A stretch of DNA of 7,847 bases from Candidatus Mnemosynella bozhongmuii (GTDB lineage Archaea > Halobacteriota > Archaeoglobi > Mnemosynellales > Mnemosynellaceae), in contig JACIWD010000158.1 of the NCBI GenBank assembly GCA_014361165.1, forward strand, positions 1 to 7,847, read 5' to 3'. The notes below the pieces were generated by a model. It did not search any database, was not told the DNA's origin, and saw only the letters and a program-made list of their open reading frames with translations. Positions 6,496-7,847 of this stretch are shown piece by piece. Each line of letters begins with the position of its first letter. The first letter of the stretch is position 1. A program made the translations under genes and the position numbers.

Positions 6496-6504
6496 ATTTA
6501 TAAG
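6496..6504 (-). promoter_or_regulatory. TATA box of the Met-rich protein gene
   Basis: The minus strand reads CGAAAATC then TTATAAAT, a good archaeal BRE plus TATA. Initiation about 25 bases downstream falls near 6475. That gives a roughly 10-base leader carrying the GGTGAT ribosome site before ATG 6465. Confidence 0.6.
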
Positions 6505-6527
6505 ATTTTCGTGTAATCTGAAAATAT

Positions 6528-7526
6528 CTAAATTTCCGCGAGAAGCATCCTTCCCTTCGAGGTCACATGATATTTTCCGTCCCTCTTCTCAACCATTTCC
6601 CTTTCTTCCAGCTCCCTGAGATGCTGATAAATTGCCTGTATCGAAATCTTTCTGTGCTCCGATACACTTTTCCAGAGGGAATATCCGCTTGAAGGGCATT
6701 CTGCAAGAATGCTGAGTATTATTTCTTTTGTCTCACCAATTTTTCTTGTAAATCCCCTGAACCTTCCGGTGAGAAGAAAAACAGAGGTCATTTCCCTCAC
6801 CTCTTTTATGGCGGAATAAGCAACTGAACCAGAGGAGCTCATCAGAAATCCCATTTTTGCAAGAGATCTCTGTGCTCTGATGATCTCTTCATCTCCAGCT
6901 TCAATAACTCTCCCGCCAGATTCTTTAACCGCTCTTAAAGCATCTTTCAAAAAAAGAGGTTCCTGAGTCAGCTCCCTTGCAATGCTCCCCTTTGAAAGTC
7001 TGGGTCTGACTGCAAAGATTTTTGGGAGCCTCTCAATCATTCCGGCTTCTGAGGCAATTCTGAAACCTTTCCAGACCATGACAACATTTGAACCGCTTCC
7101 CATGGGAATGACCACTGCATCAGGTTCCACCTCTTCCGCTATCTCAAATGCAATTGTCATTTCCCCTAGATGATAAAATGGCTCCCTCAGAGAGACCCTT
7201 TCTTCCGTGAATTTTGCGCCGAGAAGAGAGAGTGGAAGATTCATGAGAGGAGCGAAACATTCCAGTCCGGCTGCAGCAGAATAAGTGGCCAGTGAGAGGC
7301 ATCTGTCAATGTCATCATCACATATGACTTTTCTGACCCCTCTGTCAAGAAGCCAGGAAACAGCAAATGCCGAGGCTCTATCTTCGAAAGAACCCGTGGG
7401 ATTTCTCGATTCATCCTTGAGAAATATTTCGGAAGAGATCTGAAACAGTGGCGTTCCGCCCTCTCCGAGTGTGACTCTGTTTCTGACGGATGGAAGAAGA
7501 TCCCTGTATTTCCAGATGCCCCTCAT
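6528..7526 (-). CDS. Threonine-synthase-like pseudoenzyme with C-terminal winged helix; proposed regulator of pdxS
   Basis: With ATG 7526 the protein has 332 residues. Residues 1-258 follow the fold-type II PLP enzyme threonine synthase in order: WKYRDLLP (5-12), LGEGGTPLF (20-28), NPTGSFEDR (42-50), TYSAAAGLECFAPL (81-94), IPMGSGSN (140-147) with VWKGF (151-155), GGRVIEAGDEEI (204-215) and LLTG (251-254). The PLP Lys of GSFKDR is Glu48, and the usual SSGN substrate/cofactor loop is replaced by CDDDIDR (69-75). Threonine synthase activity is therefore very unlikely. The glycine-rich loop that binds PLP phosphate in the family is still there. Residues about 262-332 are a PadR/ArsR-like winged helix (SSGYSLWK, AIYQHLRELEE, KYHVTSKGR). 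It is divergent from pdxS across an inverted repeat. I infer a transcription factor sensing PLP, a vitamer or an amino acid. A TTG at 7529 is an alternative start. The gene is intact, so this is not decay. Confidence 0.85.
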   Translation of the reverse strand: MRGIWKYRDLLPSVRNRVTLGEGGTPLFQISSEIFLKDESRNPTGSFEDRASAFAVSWLLDRGVRKVICDDDIDRCLSLATYSAAAGLECFAPLMNLPLSLLGAKFTEERVSLREPFYHLGEMTIAFEIAEEVEPDAVVIPMGSGSNVVMVWKGFRIASEAGMIERLPKIFAVRPRLSKGSIARELTQEPLFLKDALRAVKESGGRVIEAGDEEIIRAQRSLAKMGFLMSSSGSVAYSAIKEVREMTSVFLLTGRFRGFTRKIGETKEIILSILAECPSSGYSLWKSVSEHRKISIQAIYQHLRELEEREMVEKRDGKYHVTSKGRMLLAEI

Positions 7527-7533
7527 CAAAAGC

Positions 7534-7540
7534 TTTATTA
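7534..7540 (+). promoter_or_regulatory. Candidate TATA box of pdxS
   Basis: AAAAGC followed by TTTATTA resembles BRE plus TATA. Initiation about 25 bases on would be near 7562, leaving a leader of about 30 bases that keeps the ribosome site at 7578-7585. An alternative AT-rich box at 7549-7557 would place the start inside the ribosome site and is less likely. Confidence 0.45.
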
Positions 7541-7550
7541 CCCTCAGAAA

Positions 7551-7558
7551 ATATTAAA
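7551..7558 (-). promoter_or_regulatory. Candidate TATA box of the threonine-synthase-like regulator gene
   Basis: The minus strand reads TTTAATAT, centred about 28 bases before ATG 7526, which predicts an essentially leaderless transcript. The box overlaps the left arm of the 7552-7573 inverted repeat, as expected for autoregulation. A GAGGGT at 7545-7540 could be a distant ribosome site if transcription starts further upstream. Confidence 0.4.
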
Positions 7559-7573
7559 GTATGCACTTTAATA
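7552..7573. promoter_or_regulatory. Perfect 9-bp inverted repeat with 4-base spacer, candidate operator
   Basis: The arms TATTAAAGT and ACTTTAATA are perfect reverse complements around ATGC. The element lies in the 64-base gap between the divergent regulator and pdxS. It overlaps the likely TATA box of the minus gene and the predicted transcription start of pdxS. A dimeric winged-helix protein bound here could control both genes. The length and spacing suit a dimer site. A terminator role is unlikely because both genes point away from it. Confidence 0.65.
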
Positions 7574-7577
7574 CACA

Positions 7578-7585
7578 GAGGTGAT
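7578..7585 (+). promoter_or_regulatory. Shine-Dalgarno sequence of pdxS
   Basis: GAGGTGAT is a near-perfect match to the archaeal anti-Shine-Dalgarno sequence and stands five bases before ATG 7591. Confidence 0.8.
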
Positions 7586-7590
7586 TCTGA

Positions 7591-7847
7591 ATGGTTGAAC
7601 TTGAGAGACTCAGGCATGGAACCGAGCTGCTGAAGAGAGGATTTGCAAAGATGCAGAAAGGTGGAGTTATAATGGATGTCACGAATGCAGAACAGGCCAT
7701 TATTGCAGAAGAGGCAGGTGCTGTGGCTGTGATGGCGCTTCAGAAGGTTCCTGCAGATATCAGAGCATCTGGAGGAGTTGCCAGAATGGCAGATCCAAAG
7801 AAAATTCAGGAGATCATGGATGCAGTCACAATTCCCGTGATGGCAAA
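7591..7847 (+). CDS. pdxS: Pyridoxal 5'-phosphate synthase subunit PdxS, N-terminal part, cut by window edge
   Basis: PdxS is the TIM-barrel synthase subunit of the ribose-5-phosphate-dependent PLP pathway. It joins ribose- or ribulose-5-phosphate, glyceraldehyde-3-phosphate and ammonia from the glutaminase PdxT to make PLP directly, in a cytoplasmic 12+12 complex. The 85 codons seen match the family almost throughout: KMQKGGVIMDV (20-30) with the catalytic Asp29, AEEAGAVAVMAL (39-50), VPADIRASGGVARMADP (53-69) and IPVMA (81-85). The window ends two bases into the next codon, where the Schiff-base Lys of the family (Lys81 in Bacillus subtilis) is expected. The N-terminus starts with a family-like helix and a strong ribosome site, so the ATG is secure. 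pdxT is not in view. The gene is divergent from the threonine-synthase-like regulator. Confidence 0.97.
   Translation, partial: MVELERLRHGTELLKRGFAKMQKGGVIMDVTNAEQAIIAEEAGAVAVMALQKVPADIRASGGVARMADPKKIQEIMDAVTIPVMA

Noticed and set aside
6503..6519. Inverted repeat AGATT-N7-AATCT upstream of the Met-rich gene
   Set aside because: Arms of only 5 bp in AT-rich DNA, with no matching DNA-binding partner; the length is near what chance gives. It could act in ending the upstream transcript, but no T-tract follows closely.
6528..7526. Pseudogene interpretation of the threonine-synthase-like gene
   Set aside because: The frame is uninterrupted, most fold motifs are kept, and an intact winged helix follows. 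This fits a repurposed protein better than decay.
5364..7566. ATGCAC shared by the three intergenic regions at about 5364, 6483 and 7561
   Set aside because: The hexamer also occurs inside genes (for example near 1824 and 4689), and a 6-base word is expected several times in a window of this size on two strands. It is not a credible shared operator.
1..7847. CRISPR array, tRNA/rRNA genes, insertion sequence or attachment site
   Set aside because: No regularly spaced repeats, no cloverleaf or rRNA-like stretch and no transposase or integrase were found. All sequence apart from short intergenic gaps (at most about 105 bases) is accounted for by genes.

Overview
The window looks like chromosome of a thermophilic euryarchaeon, most likely a member of the Archaeoglobales. 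The reasons are an archaeosortase with an archaeal phosphatidylserine-decarboxylase-like gene, a hexulose-phosphate synthase/RraA fusion, archaeal TrmY, a DUF401 membrane protein, TATA/BRE-type promoters, Arg codons that are almost all AGA/AGG, and proteins rich in Glu, Lys and Arg. The genus cannot be fixed from sequence alone. Genes are tightly packed. I see no tRNA, rRNA, CRISPR array or insertion sequence.

Left block, minus strand (1-2220): a hexulose-6-phosphate synthase/RraA-like fusion, an archaeosortase and a phosphatidylserine/archaetidylserine decarboxylase (cut by the window edge) form an overlapping operon. The archaeosortase starts on the stop codon of the fusion gene (ATGA), and the decarboxylase starts inside the archaeosortase. 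Archaeosortase with PssD-type lipid enzymes is a functional unit for C-terminal lipid anchoring of surface proteins in haloarchaea, so this operon may encode the same pathway here.

Middle block, plus strand (2326-5578): a DUF401 membrane protein is transcribed divergently from the operon. It is followed by a PP-loop/PAPS-reductase-like protein coupled to the tRNA pseudouridine-54 methyltransferase TrmY, which starts at TTG 4749. Next is a small ribbon-helix-helix regulator with a GTGCA-N5-TGCAC inverted repeat between its TATA box and start codon. It converges, with a 4-base overlap, on a Met-rich secreted or membrane-anchored protein (5575-6465, minus).

Right block (6528-7847): this is the most interesting part. 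A minus-strand gene encodes a threonine-synthase-like (fold-type II PLP) domain whose PLP-binding Lys is replaced by Glu, joined to a C-terminal winged helix. It is divergent from pdxS, the PLP synthase subunit. A perfect 9-bp inverted repeat with a 4-base spacer lies in the shared intergenic region, over the likely promoter elements of both genes. I propose that it is a transcriptional regulator built from a dead threonine synthase and that it controls PLP biosynthesis. The layout parallels bacterial MocR/PdxR regulators of pdxS but uses an unrelated PLP fold.
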